64,000 nucleotides of DNA from Parelaphostrongylus tenuis. Its lineage: Eukaryota; Nematoda; Chromadorea; Rhabditida; Metastrongylidae. Shown here piece by piece: positions 1 to 40,412 of this stretch; position 1 is the first letter of the stretch, and every line of letters starts with the position of its first letter. Both the position numbers and the translations under genes were made by a program. The stretch is from positions 124,001 to 188,000 of the forward strand of contig JAHQIW010000810.1 in assembly GCA_019055375.1 (NCBI GenBank), read 5' to 3'. The notes beneath the pieces are model-generated. The model was not told where the DNA came from and did not search any database. It saw nothing but the letters and a program-made list of their open reading frames with translations.

Positions 1-1300
1 CTTAATTCTCCTAGGTAAATTTGGAGCACTTGAAATCCTTCTTCTGACTATCAATGCCCCAGGTTTTGTTTCCACAAACATATCACGCTACCATTTGCAC
101 TTAGAGTTTACTTTAATATTAATACGCGCTCTCTGAGTCATAGATTTCACCTTCGCTGTAGGCCTTGCACTACAAGTAACGTAATCACAACCACTTTTTA
201 CCTACTTTATTATACAACGTTCAAATTTCTGTCTACATTATAACCACTTGTGTGACTCGTAGGTCGAGTAATTCAAACTGACTCCACATACTCTACGAGC
301 ATCTATGTTTCCGCCAAGCTCAATAATTTCAACATTACAATGTGACCATGTGTATCATGACGCCTTATGCCATGACTCAAATTCACACGTGAACATTTTA
401 ATAGGTATATAGTCGTATTGCATAATGTATAGTAAAAACTTAAAGACGTTTTCGGCAACTGATTAAGAGAATTTTCGAAAACAAGTTTGGGAAAGCTGAG
501 AAGAAGAGTCGTTCTTTATTTGATTTTTTTTGCAGCATTTATTGCACAACATCGTGCTACTTTCTGGTTTCGACTAACAAGTGTCACGTTCTAATGTTAT
601 TATCGACAAAACATTACAATACTCTTTATGATTCCACACGAAATGGAAAAATTCACAAATTTTTTCATCCATTCCAAACGTTCCTTACCTAAACACCTAT
701 TAATGACATAAAGATTTGAAGGTAATGAGAAATTTGAAATGCTGAAGAGCACGGTATGTTTGTCACTTTGTTTCATTCAGATCAATGATAACCAATAACG
801 ACTGTAAATAAAATGAATAAATTAATAAATAATCTATAAATAGAATAACTGTGACAACTAACAATTTCCAGACGCTAAATAGTTAGTAAGATTTGAGCGA
901 GAAAGATGATATGAATAGGTGAATCTAATGAACGTTAAAAAGGAATCATTGTCAGAACATAGCGGCCATCTAACTACGACAAAGTACCCAACTTAATCAG
1001 TTCTCACAGGAAAATTCAGTGCATAAAGACGGACGGAAGACAAGAAACACCACAACAGAAAAAAAAAGCCAACAGAAAGATCGGATTCGGCATTTGAAAC
1101 CTGTCTAAGATGCTTGAAATTCATGAGTAGCAGAAATGTTAAAGCTTATAAAAAATCCTCAGGTTTTGAATGGATGCTCGTCCGCCGAAGATCAAAATAC
1201 TTCCGTGTTTCATTGAAGATGAATACTGATGACGTCATAGTAGAAAGAAGAACGATATCTAAAATAAAATAAGATTACGTTCCATCGACTAAAGCAAAAG
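1..1300. other. No gene recognised
   Basis: AT-rich sequence downstream of pmr-1. Six-frame reading shows no long open frame and no family motif that I recognise. Confidence 0.5.
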
Positions 1301-1305
1301 TTAGG

Positions 1306-1306
1306 A

Positions 1307-1356
<50 letters not shown>

Positions 1357-1357
1357 A
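1306..1357. repeat. (TA)n microsatellite
   Basis: Nearly pure alternating TA directly beside the 3' end of a SINE copy. Confidence 0.9.
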
Positions 1358-1367
1358 AGGATAAAGG

Positions 1368-1648
1368 GTCTCGGCGTTGATCAATACCTATGAGATGCGC
1401 CGTGCATTCGTCTTCAATTTCCAACTTCGTTTGAGGTGACTGAATGCAAATGTGGCCTTTACAATGACTCGCGGTGGCCTCCAGCTTTACCGAGTCAGTG
1501 CTGCTTATCCTCCCAAATAAGCCTGAGACCAGTCTTGTACCAATTTACCGAGCACGAAGGGATGGATGGCTTGGTGAGCCTTGAACACGAGATCGAACCG
1601 CTGATCTCGTGTGCGACGCAGAACACCTTTAACCACTGCGCCGCATGA
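1368..1648 (-). repeat. tRNA-derived SINE, copy 1
   Basis: Minus-strand reading begins with a tRNA-like head: GGCGCAGTGGTTAAAGGTG (A-box-like) and GGTTCGATCTC (B-box-like). A shared body follows with CCATCCATCCCTTCG, GGTAAATTGGTAC and GGAGGATAAGCAGCACTGAC, ending near GATCAACGCCGAGA. The same order occurs in copies near 17.7, 38.6, 40.1, 47.8, 51.0 and 59.5 kb. Confidence 0.8.
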
Positions 1649-1659
1649 GGAATATAAAT

Positions 1660-1810
1660 ATTCACATGTATTTATATATGATTTATGTGTGTATACGTAT
1701 ATATGCAGATATATGTGTATATATGTATAAATTGTATATGTACATATGTATACATATACATATATATACATATACATATATATATTTATATATATATATA
1801 TATATATATT
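1660..1810. repeat. TATG/TA microsatellite
   Basis: Imperfect TATATG/TACATA repeats ending in pure TA. This gives spurious tyrosine/isoleucine-rich open frames on both strands. Confidence 0.9.
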
Positions 1811-1912
1811 AGATTAGCAATCTATAGGTAAGCATATTTTCAAACTTATACATTGAACACATTACGGACGGCGCCTGTGATCAAATCCATTTTGGTCAAA
1901 TCGAGATCAGTG

Positions 1913-1918
1913 TTTATT
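1913..1918 (-). promoter_or_regulatory. Possible poly(A) signal for pmr-1
   Basis: AATAAA on the minus strand about 150 bp past the candidate pmr-1 stop. This is a short motif in AT-rich DNA, so it is only supportive. Confidence 0.25.
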
Positions 1919-2064
1919 TTCAAGACGACCCAGGAATTGTAGAGCCCTTTGGGTTTTCTAAGACATTCATCAGATTTTTCTGTACTCAGGAAGGAAAGAG
2001 AGGGGAAAAAATGAAATCATAGCCCCGTGAAAGCAGTTGTACTGTCTATGCCGTTTAGAAAGAG

Positions 2065-29286
<27,222 letters not shown>

Positions 29287-31196
29287 CTGAACAAATCTGA
29301 GAATTAGATTTTTTCCTTTTTTATCTTGTTTTCTTTCCAATAACTAATGGATTAAAATGCTACTTTACACCTGTAAGAATTTTGAGCATAACAAACAACT
29401 AAGAAACTACTAAATTGAGCAAATCTGCGAGCTGATGCTTCACATTTGTACATTATCGACGTGAATTTGGTAAAAATTACAAAATTCAGAAAATGCACTT
29501 ATGTGCAACTTATGGTGGTCAATCACAAAAAAAATTAAATTATGGTTCGAGAAGTTTCTTTGAAACCGATCAAGCCCATCCTTATTATCATGCAAAAGAA
29601 ATTGTTATGTTGAATATTCATAATCGCTTAACACTCATATTTCCTCTAGACGAACAATTTTGAAGAGATGCCCTCTAGGCGAGAAAACATGTAACACTTG
29701 TAACTGAGTTAGCAGTTTGATGTGACAACAATAATAATTATATTGACATCGATGGAGCCCACGGGCATTTTTACATTAAATTGAAAACATGCATGGTATC
29801 GCAGAACAGCAAACTACATTAGTTTTTAAGCATTTTTGAATTTCACTCGCGAGCAATCGATAAAATTGTCGCGTTGAACAAGTAGTAAAAAAAAGTGTTG
29901 TACTAAGTATAAAAAATCATAGAACAGAACCCTGACGATATTTCTTTGAATTTTTATATGCGCTGGGAAACGCGAAAGCAAAAGTATGTACTAAAGTCTC
30001 TACTGCTCATACCTACTTGGTTTCCACCGTTTCATCTGACTGAACAGATTCAAGGATACTGCAGCAAGTATCACAGTTTATTAAGTTTTTTTTTCTCTTT
30101 TTTTAACTTGGAATAAACAAAGCAGACCACTTGGTACACAAGGAGCGCAAACTAATTTCATTTTTTGTATGCTAATTTCTTTTTTTTTCAACGTTTTCTT
30201 TTTAAAACTCACTTGACTAGAATGGATTTTTGCGTCCATGACGATGAGCAGAATCACATTTAAATGTCGAATAAAACTACGGCGTTTGGTGTGATGAAAA
30301 CGAAGAAATTAACATTAGTGGAATGGGTGGAATGACGACGACGTGAAAGGGGTGGAGTCTGGCAAACACAAGTTGAAATTTCGCATATTCACACGTCATA
30401 TTTGCTACAAGTAAATTCGTGATAACGATAGAAAAACTCCCATTGGTAGTATGAAACTGGGATATATGCCTGTGGAAAGAAATATAAATGATAGAAATAC
30501 ATGATCTATCGTAGAATCACCTAAGTGAAGGATTCTCAAGAAGACAAAACAAACTAGATTCCAGATTACTAAGCAGTGGTTGAATAAAGAATTCGAGCTA
30601 AATAACGCGAGTTCCTTGCACAACTAACAAAGAAAAACTAATCATGGTATCTAATCTTGGTCAAGTTCACTAAATAATTGCCGTTGTCATTGTCACAGCA
30701 GCTATGTCAAATAATACATAGTATGGCAATGTGACTAAACAACTAGAGTGAAAAAACACTCGTCATATCCAAATAGCTCTAAAGTGCAGAGAAATTTATA
30801 ATGAGCACCAGAGATTCACAGAAGGGATATGACAAGAAACAAAAAATATCAGAAAGTTCATGGTATATCCGGAAAGAAGTCGAAAATGCTTTAGCATGAC
30901 TAGATCGGCTCCATGAAAAACATTTATGACAAGCTTGTACATCGATCAGTACAAAAGGAGACAAATCCTTCGCAGTTATAGACAAATCTATCCACTTCTG
31001 AGCGACAGCTTACTAACAGAGCAATATTGGGAAAGAGGCTGGTGCTCGTGTGACATGGCACAGTGAGAACTATGAAACGAAGAATAGAATTTGACTTCAC
31101 TAAAATAAGTACCTTTCCTTAGCAGTCGAGAACATTTCAAACTGAACTTGCTTATTACAGAAAAGAGTACTTCTTATTGAGCCAGCTGAACTATAC

Positions 31197-31197
<1 letters not shown>

Positions 31198-31234
<37 letters not shown>

Positions 31235-31415
31235 TATATGTACATGTAGATGTATACGTATATAAATATACGTATATGAATGTATGTACGCACATATACA
31301 CATACGTACAGACAGAACATATACGATACATACATATATGTTATGCTATTTACATATGCGCATAAGTTTAGATACATATATGCGCATATACATGTAAGTA
31401 CATACACATGTACAT

Positions 31416-31466
<51 letters not shown>
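31198..31466. repeat. TATG/(TA)n microsatellite
   Basis: A long imperfect array with pure TA at both ends and TATG/TACA in between. Confidence 0.9.
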
Positions 31467-31469
<3 letters not shown>

Positions 31470-31897
31470 GTCAAATGTGGAGTTACGATAAATAAAAAAC
31501 CAAGGAAAGTTAAGTAGAATTGAAAATCGGAAATTGCTGCCATTGTGTCAGAAGTTATTCGCCAAATTGAGCTTTCACTGCTCAATATTTCATGGAGCAT
31601 TGAATAAATGTATGAAAACTAAAAAAAAAAATGCCATAACCGCACGACTGTTGTAAGAAAAAACTCGAAAAGAAGGTTTAAATGTACGTTTGAGAATTAA
31701 AAAACGTCAGTGAAAGCTTCTAAACTGCGAAGAATAGAATAACCGAGAGATAGAATAGTGAAATCTTCGATGAAAGTCCAAACGAGAATAACAGAAGTCA
31801 TGTAGGAATTACTCCAATTACCTGCAGTATATAGTAAAAGCTAAAAGAAGAAGACGTTTAGGTAATTTGCTAAGTGTAGGTGACATTTTTTCGACAC

Positions 31898-32012
31898 CTA
31901 GATAGATTCATTCGATACCAGCGTCCCACAGCTTCGGCGCTCCACGGTCCTAGAACCCCCGTCTGCGAAAGTTGTACGACTTCATGCATGAGTTTGACAG
32001 CACATGAACGAT
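31898..32012 (-). CDS. Possible coding exon, unidentified
   Basis: Bounded by TTTCAG and GTGTCG. The open frame reads RSCAVKLMHEVVQLSQTGVL and then GPWSAEAVGRWYRMN. Phase 2 at its end does not match the phase-0 start of the pmr-1 exon at 29286, so a missing exon or another gene would be needed. I do not recognise the family. Confidence 0.35.
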
Positions 32013-32368
32013 CTGAAAGTCGATTCAAGCAGTAGATAAAGCTGACTTAGATTAATAAAAAACTAAACCTATTCTTTGGACTTTTGCCACGACGTCGCTG
32101 TCACTTCGTCGAAAACCTCAACATAGTTCTTCCCAAGCACCTGTTTTCTCCCCGCTTTATATGATCTCCACATGTTTGGCTTTTGAAACTAACTTCACCA
32201 AAAATCCAAAGACAAGATGAAAATTGGGGTTCTGGACGGCAAAGATCGGTTTAGTATTGAGTATTCCATTCATTAATAGAAGATAACATTAGACTGTTCT
32301 GCGAATTTCATAAAGTCTCTTTGACATTGGTGAAGTAGAATACATGTGTCCATTGAACATTGCTAAGT

Positions 32369-32508
32369 TCAAGATAGAGCTCTGTCAAAAATTTCAGCAC
32401 GAAGATCGAGTTTAGCAAATGGGTGTTCAACAACATCTCTTAAAGAGAGGAAGACACACGTTACTTGTGTTCTTTTACAAAATTCTCTCAAGTCCACGAC
32501 AGGGAATC
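32369..32508 (-). CDS. Possible terminal exon of an unidentified gene
   Basis: Acceptor TTTATAG followed by an open frame to TGA reading FPVVDLREFCKRTQVTCVFL, SLRDVVEHPFAKLDL and RAEIFDRALS. The charged/hydrophobic mix looks like real protein. No partner exon was found with confidence and I cannot name the family. Confidence 0.35.
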
Positions 32509-32749
32509 CTATAAAAGTTATAGAATTATTAGTGCTTCTAAACCTTTCGCAACACACTACAGAACGCTAAATGATGAGCATAATCTAGTAATAAAAAAAT
32601 TATAATAGGGAAAAGGTTACGTGTACTTTTATATTGATGAAACCAGGAACATAAGTAAAACATAGACAGAGTAGCTGGGATGGAAGGGAATTGAGCAGTT
32701 AAAATCTGTACTATTTCCTAATATGACTATTTGATTTTATACTTGGTGT

Positions 32750-32883
32750 TATAGAGTGATGTGCAAAATTTTCGCGTCAGGCGGGATTAGAACCCGCATC
32801 TCTCTCTTTCCAGGAGCGCGTGCTCTATCCGTTACACTACTGGCGCCCATTTTGCAGATCGCTCTTTCTACGCTATTCTTTCT
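32750..32883 (-). repeat. tRNA-cored foldback element, copy
   Basis: Minus strand: GGCGCCAGTAGTGTAACGGA (A-box-like), GCGGGTTCTAATCCCGC with a T-arm-like stem, then GCGAAAATTTTGCACATCAC. The plus-strand ACTCTTTCTACGCTA tail matches copies near 5.4 and 55.8 kb. Confidence 0.7.
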
Positions 32884-34299
32884 ACTATTAAATTTTATTT
32901 TTGTTTCAGTATTTCGAAGCAAATTTTTTTGAAATATTACTGAACAATTTTCTGGTTTCTAATGTGAGCGAATGGGCAATCAAACCTTAAGACAATCTGG
33001 AAACACATTGACTTTACATTCGACTGCTTTCAGAGAGCTCACTCAAAACAATATATTATGTGATAATATCTTGAGCGTTTCATGAGGTTTGTTATAGCAC
33101 TTATACAGTGCTAGACAAGTTTTTCCACATTACAGCTTTAATAGTAGTATGGAGTCGGTTTAGCCAATCCCTTGCAGAGGATATACCTCCCAGATATAAA
33201 GGAATCGACATTGAATTGGTTCAATGCAGTGGTCGACTTTTTCTGGAATAATCCTATTCATTGAACCATCTTTCTTCTCTTTATACAAACAAGGACTACA
33301 AAAACCAGCATTGCATCACGATTCCATAAGTAAATTTCTATGATATAAGTACAATAATGCATATTCTAATGTATTCCATTACAACTGATGAATTTTTTTC
33401 CACTACAAGCTCAGAAGCGAATTCTAAATCTGGAAGACGAATTGTTTGGTGTAATATGGCTCAGACGTAGCTCTGTTTTGTGTCCTGTAGATCAGCTTCA
33501 GAAAAGCGGTTTTTTGAACTGGATCAAATAGATAAAATTCCAAGAGCTTTTACATTCTGTGGAACACTTCAAAAAAAAATATTTGAGAACAATTGCATTA
33601 CGCGGAAAACCATCTCATATTCATCTTTTTCCAATAAGCATGAGATTCAGTGCAGGCCGTTCATGAAATAAATGTGGTCGCTTGAGTCACGCCTACGGCA
33701 TTCGGCATAGGAGCAGCATTTGGCATTTCAGTTAAGCAACAACAGAATCGAAGCTGACAACCGCTCCTCAAACAGCGGGACTGCAATAGCCGACTGAGCA
33801 GACCATTAAGTGAGAGGATTAGAAAGTATACAGGCCGACTAGGACAGAGCTTATATTTATTTTCCAAAAACAAGCTAGTAAATTGAAAATAATAAGCAAT
33901 CAACGACGATGGAGCTACATCAATTTATGCACACAGGGCAAGATACCTTAACCTTCACAAATATGACATAAAAAGAAGTAACCAAATGTGCAAGTGAAAA
34001 TAACCTAACTGAGACTATGAATTGAAAAAAAAACATTATATTCCGCTACGAACTTTTAAAGACAGAAACTCTCAAAGTTGGTTGTAATCACAACATTGAC
34101 TATTTTCTCTTAGAACACATCTTGATAAAATAATAATAAACGCACTCAATTACACACATAATAGCATGGTAATACGCATCTCTCCCACCGTAACCACATC
34201 GATGGCAATAGAATCAATTGCTCGTCTCTAGAATATGTGTGTTGTTTTGATTACACCAATACCTAGAGGTTTTTCGCCTAACAAAGCTATTTCATTAGG

Positions 34300-34560
34300 A
34301 TTTGTGGTCAATCAGCTTGAAAAGCAATAATTTCAACTGTACGGAGTTTTTGAAGAAGTCTTCTGCATGCGCTGTAGTAATAAAAAAGACATCATATTCC
34401 ATTTCCGGCGTCCATTGTACGCTCCACTCTGGCCCGTTTTTGGCTGCACACTAACGTTAGTGGTTATTTGATATTGTGAGAAACGGCGATTCCAACAATA
34501 GGCTTGTTTTCTCAAAAGGTCTTCATAGCAAGCTGTAAGAAAGAAGAGAAGATCGCGTTT
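34300..34560 (-). other. Coding-like segment with a frame break
   Basis: After an acceptor-like TTTCTTACAG the frame reads CYEDLLRKQAYCWNRRFSQY. About 25 bp further another frame reads PKNGPEWSVQWTPEMEYDVF and FITTAHAEDFF. They join if one base is added near 34430. Unidentified; either a decayed exon or chance. Confidence 0.25.
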
Positions 34561-34872
34561 GGCAGTCGAAGATGTTAGCCTGTGGCTTGAGATATGCAGC
34601 GTTTCTTTGTAATTATTGTAGTATCTTTGAGTTTCCATGGTACTTTATCGCTACGAAAAGATGAATATCACAAAGTCAAGAAAAGAACGCCCTTGCCAAC
34701 TAGCGAGCTGCAGTCGCAAGGACAGTAACGATTGCTCAATAGAGAAGCATATTTTCACAGATGAGAGTTTTATGTGCACAGCGAACACGAAAGGATACAT
34801 AGTAAAAACATGGAGCATCAAAGTAAAACGACGAAGCTAGAAATTCGTTCAAAACTAAGAAAAACCTTGGTT

Positions 34873-35345
34873 TGCTTATTGAGTTGTCCCATAATTTCTA
34901 TTGCAATATTGTTTTACTGAATTTTTCCTATTTCGGATGAAGTTACTATCAAAAGGCTGTGTTATGCTGGAGACTGTTATCGTAGCTTTAACCAAACACT
35001 TGGATATGATCATGGCACTATCGTTGATCATCTAAATGGAATGGGTAAGAAGATGTCTCGATAAACACCTCATGAACTGCAAAGTCGACTTGCCACAATA
35101 TGGAGAAACTGGACTGGACCACTATACACCACTTTCACCATATAGGTCTCATATTACTCCACCACACTATCATATGTTGAGAGCTCTGGAGAAGCATCTA
35201 TGTGAGGAAAATTTCGAACATCACAAGCAGTTCAATAGTGACCTCACCAACTTCTGATCAACAGCCTCATTCCTTATGGAAGTAAATCATCTAATCTTTG
35301 CCCATCAAATGATTGCACCTCATATTTTCCGAAACGCAGAATAAA
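34873..35345 (+). mobile_element. Decayed mariner transposon, copy 2
   Basis: Begins like the other copies (CCATAATTTCTATTG...). Broken frames include LGYDHGTIVDHLNGMGKKMS (DNA-binding helix region) and HITPPHYHMLRALEKHLCEE plus NFEHHKQFNSDLTNF (C-terminal region). The central catalytic part is missing. Confidence 0.7.
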
Positions 35346-36132
35346 CCATAAGACAATTCGATGCGAACATCGCGCGCCGCGTGCGAATCGTTTTGTGCGC
35401 AGCGATCTCAACTGCGGTCCTCACGAGGGTTAATAGCATGATTTCAACTTACTAAGCAAGGAAATTCCTCTATAAATATTATAAAATACTGATCATTTCT
35501 AGAAAGTTCACTGTGAGTAAATCAAACAATGGCAAGAAGTAAGCTAAATTGCGGATATTTAAAACTGATTGTTGCGCTTGAACGTAAATTATTATGATTT
35601 CAATACGGATGCGTTAACATATTAATATGGATCTTATATAACGCATACGCTCCGAAATAACAACTCAGATTTGACCGTACTCACTATTTTAGTATTTAGC
35701 TTCGCTTTCGATTCTTTGCAAGTTTCCATGATTATTTCTCAGAAAGTATCTTCTACTGTTTTCTTCTAGTTGTTCATGAGGTTCAGAGATGATGTCTTTT
35801 GTATGTAATGTAATTAACTGAACACTTAATCATTCGTTTCTTGTCATTTATATATCATTGGCATGACCGCCTTAAAACGCACGTTGAGTTGTATTCAGAT
35901 AAGACCATGATGGTGAGAAAATTACAAAAAGGTAAACTCGCATTATAACGTTAGAAATGAACGTGTACGAATTCTATGACACACATCCTAAAACTTGTAT
36001 CCTCTTAGTCGACAATACATCGGTTATAAATATTATATCCAAATAGTTCATACAGGACTGGGTATCTCATTACATCATTATTCTTACTTTTTTCATCACC
36101 ATCATCGAAGTTCCACGTATCGCACAAGACAA

Positions 36133-36800
36133 CTGGTTCGGTACTGTTCTATTATGGTGGCGCCACTTGAGGCCTTCGGTAAAAACGCATTTTTTGCATT
36201 TGCAAAACGTTTCTGTAGTTTATCGATAGCTCAAATCAAGTGAATTTCAATGGTATGTTTAATTTTTCAAACAGCCTACTTTTGGCGCCGTACCAGTCAA
36301 AATAAAATTTTATTTCTCAATCAAAGATTCCTCACTGAATAGAAGTTCTTGTAATGAACTTTTAAGTTAGATATAGAAAATCTTTCCAATTATTATGGTA
36401 TACTTGGCTTGCGGAAAGGACTTCGAGCTTTGTAACGACCGAAAGAATAATGGGTTTTACACTCCGACCTTTCAAACCCACTCTTATTGTGCGAATTGCA
36501 GAGCTCGAAGAATCTCTTTCTAAAAAGCAAACACATTTTCTTAATCAGAAAGATTTACTCTGACTAGTGGTTAAGGAGTTTGTTATAAAAAAATTTTATC
36601 GGGCGAGAAATCTTCAAATGTGAAACAAAATCTCATCTTAACTGGTACGGCGGTAAAAACAAGCAATATAAGAAATTATACCCTTGAAATTCACTTGATT
36701 TAAGCTATCACATAAACATACATTCGTCAGATAACTGCAAAGAATACGCTTTTACCGAAGGCCTCAGATGGCGGTGCCGTAACTGAACAATAGCCTTGGT
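36133..36800. mobile_element. Foldback element with about 200-bp inverted arms
   Basis: TGAGGCCTTCGGTAAAAACG, GCTCAAATCAAGTGAATTTC and GCGCCGTACCAGTCAAAATA in the left half each recur inverted in the right half (near 36770, 36700 and 36640). Only about 100 bp at the centre is unpaired. No coding frame. Confidence 0.8.
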
Positions 36801-39300
36801 TCTCTTTAGCTAGGTCATTTTGCTCGAATTTCATAAATTTGAACCACATCAATGAACGACAACTAGGACAAGATAATCTATCGCCTCCTTATCGAGACTT
36901 TGAGGACGGACGGAACTTCTTGCGTTCCCCACCAGTGCACAACTTGGAGAATGTAAATCATAGGATTGTAACGAAGAAGTGGTTATCGATTAGTGGTCAG
37001 TTTATGTAATGCCTCACAATCGCTGATCGATCTGAAGTGAAGGAATAGCTTCTGTTTGGATATGCAGTATCAAATCGCTTTTGCTGCTGGTAAAAGTTTA
37101 TTTCCTGTATTAGCATGCTCCAACTCATGACTTTGAGACACTGTATAACAAGATAAGGTAGTGAATCACTATGGGAACCTTTACAAGCGTATTTTTTGTG
37201 GGAAAGAATTACGTTTTAACCGACTGCGCGTTCATCGATGCGCAGAGTAGAACTTCATCGATTATATATTTACTGTTAAGAAACACAGTTTTGTAATTAA
37301 AATTTCTTTTCACGTATTTTACACTTCCAACGGCTGTTATGAGCCGTCAAACGATTGAATCACGCCATTTTCGTTATCACGAGATTATCCCGTTCACCTT
37401 TTCTACTTAATATTATTAAGTCGCTCCTAATCTGTTGTGATCCTCAGCGACCTCTCGATACCTACAAATGATTGGTTTCTACTTAACCAAAGAAAAATAT
37501 CTACACTAGTTTCTGATGAATACATGCCTTTCTTGATCTAACAAATTGCCCATAGGCCCCATTTCATTACCAAAACTATCAGACCTTTTCCGAGCCGTTT
37601 GAATACCAGTGTACTACAACATTATGTGTGGTAACAATTGCACATAATGCAACCTGAAAACCACTTGTCGCACTCTGGACTACTGCCGATATCCGATTCT
37701 CTTTTTGAACATCAAAGGTTAATGCACACCACCTCCACATTCAGGATCTCTACTGACAGAATCGAAAAGTGGATTGCTTGAAAACTTGTCTAATTCATCC
37801 TTATTTTCAACGCCAGTAAAAAGAAGATAAGGCAGAAGCCGTTCAAATCTGAACCTTATCCGTACTTCAGTTCCCAGAAAGTATCAAAGCAAAAAGTGGA
37901 TTAAATGCTCCGATCTCTCATCTTGAGTTCTACAATATCCATGCAAAACAAGGACCAACAATTGCTGTTTTTCTAACAGTACAGGACAAGTGAAATTGCC
38001 ACAGAAATGAGCAAGAATTACGCAGAAAATCCAACCATAGACCGAAAAAATGAAAAGCAAAAGTGATCGTTTTCTAAAGTGCACACTTTGCCAGATGTTC
38101 TGATGGTATGCGACAGAAATGATCATAAGACCCATCAGGTTGTGACACAAAAATTAAACGCAATCACAGACCATTCAAATAACTCATGTCGCTCAAGACA
38201 TATACGACTCGATGTTATCAGAAAATAATTGAATCTTCCAACATCGAAAAGATAGTTCCCATTTCGCAGTCAGTGAAATGAAACCGATCAAAAACTATGG
38301 ATACTGCGAGCAAAACATATTGTTTCTTGTTCCACAGATGTAGAAAACTCCTTGACTAACCCTTATCGAACAGTGAAGCGAATGAACATGGATTTCATCC
38401 AAAAGAAGAGGGTTGTACCTTCTGAACGATTTGTTGATATTTCCAACTGCAGCATAAAAGGATAAAGCTAAAAGCATAGAGCTATCGGCGTTGATCAATC
38501 CCTGAGGGATGCACCATGCATTTTTCTTAAATTTTTAACTTCCTTTGAGGTGACTGAATGCATATCTGCCTTTGCAATGACTCGCTGTGGCTTCTCGCTC
38601 CAACCAATCTGGTACCAATTTACCGAGCCGGAGGGATGGATGGCTTAGTGAGCCATGAGAGCGCGATTGAACCATTGACCTCGAGCGCGACGCAGAGCAC
38701 CTCTAACCATTGCGTCACATGCGCTCCTTAACTGCAGTGTAAATTTATGCATTAGCAAATTTCAGAACCAATATTTTTTTAATTCTTCAGAGTTTGAAAA
38801 CTGAAGAAATCTATACTTCTATAACATTTTAAAAACCCGCTCTAAACTATTCAGAACGACAAAACAATGTCATCATGTAAATCAAGCTCTCAGCTCATCA
38901 AACGTTATTAGTTCTCGGAAAATGCAGGAGCCAACGAAAATTAGTCTTGTTGTCAATGCGTTAATGACTATGCTAATGAAGCTGAAGAGGTGAACATGAT
39001 CTGTTTGAGAAGATTAATAAAGAAAGAAGTGTGTCTATGAATTTGCACTTCGTACATTGAGATTAGAGTTGAAAATTCACAAAATCATATAAAAGGTAAG
39101 GCAATACGAGCAAAGATATTCAACACATTATCGCTTTCAAGAGGGAAAGTTTAATGGTAGGGATATATGTCGCAAAAAGGATCCTGTAATTAGATGGAAT
39201 AGGCTGAAAAGCCAACGATTCACATGAATAAACTATGAAAACCGCCGATTAACAGACGCACTAAACGCATTTGCAGCCGTTTTATTGATGAAAAACAACG
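36801..39300. other. No gene recognised
   Basis: Apart from the SINE near 38.6 kb I see no open frame longer than about 90 codons, no known motif and no consistent exon set. Confidence 0.5.
38478..38727 (-). repeat. tRNA-derived SINE, copy 3
   Basis: Minus-strand head with GCAATGGTTAGAGGTGCTCT and GGTTCAATCGC, then GGCTCACTAAGCCATCCATC and the shared tail ending GATTGATCAACGCCGATAGC. Confidence 0.8.
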
Positions 39301-39681
39301 AACACAACAGATGTATCGAGTCTTTTTGTTACAAAAAAAAAACACCTCTTACAGAACGAATCCTAAAGAGAAATTTGAGGATAGTGTTGGGACATTTAGT
39401 ACGATAACGTCCACTCGCACTTTTCACTCACTCACATATTTTGCTGTGCCACACAGTCATGAAGTCGTATATATCGATTCGTACCCATCTGTTGAATTTC
39501 AAACATGCGTTCATCATTTCAGATTAGGTTCATCTTCCGATGTTGAATAGCAATGTAACTAATAAAATCATAAAAAAAGAAGAAGCTTCGCGTTGTTACA
39601 TCACAATTGTCGTCAATGAAATCTGTATATACTGAACCACGAACGGATAGAATTCACTGCAGCAGAGATGATGACCTTTAC

Positions 39682-39751
39682 GAGAAGATCCCTTCAGATA
39701 CTTCCTCATAGTCCACTCCCAAGCTTTCCTCGGCACGAACGGCCGTCTTAG
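39682..39751 (-). CDS. Possible orphan internal exon
   Basis: Acceptor ATCCACAG and donor GTAAAG bound an open frame KTAVRAEESLGVDYEEVSEG plus IF. Splice context and composition look genuine, but no neighbouring exons were recognised. Confidence 0.3.
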
Positions 39752-40024
39752 CTGTGGATAATGGATTATAAGGGGAAAAATGACGTACCCTCTCTAATTT
39801 CATCTGCGCTCCCCAGTATTCAACACGATTAGAACGAAGAGTATGAATAAAATGGAGAACCGAAAAATGAGCTACATCCGCTAGACGAGATCAGTACTAC
39901 AGTAAGCCTTGTAAGCCGGGACCAGCTATTGTTCATTTGCTTCACTGTCTGTATGTATATGATGAGATTTTTCTTGCATTCCTTAATTAGCTTTATGAAT
40001 CAAAGACACAAATGATGAACCTCC

Positions 40025-40144
40025 CAGCATTGAACAATCCCTAAGGGGAAAAATGAAGGCACTGGTGATCATTGAATGCGAGACCGAACAATTGACCACT
40101 CTTGCGTTGCAAAGCACCTTTAACCACTGAGCGACAAGCGCCCA
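40025..40144 (-). repeat. tRNA-derived SINE, truncated copy 4
   Basis: Contains the tRNA-like head (AGTGGTTAAAGGTGCTTTGC) and the terminal CCTTAGGGATTGTTCAATGC. Most of the body is deleted. Confidence 0.65.
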
Positions 40145-40234
40145 TCGTGAAAAAAAAAGCATATATTATTATCATTTTCCAGTTCATGAATGTCCAGTGT
40201 AGGCACAATAAGATATTTACCATACCTGTGTGCA

Positions 40235-40412
40235 CACACATACATATTTATAAGACTATATATATATATATTGAATCATATATAATATATATATTATATA
40301 ATGAGCATATAGACATATATAATGTTCATGCCCATGTATATATATTATATATGTATATATATATGTGCATATATATATTATATATATATATATATATTAT
40401 ATACAAGATTTT
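40235..40412. repeat. (TA)n-rich microsatellite
   Basis: TATATATA and ATTATATA repeats, imperfectly palindromic. Confidence 0.9.
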
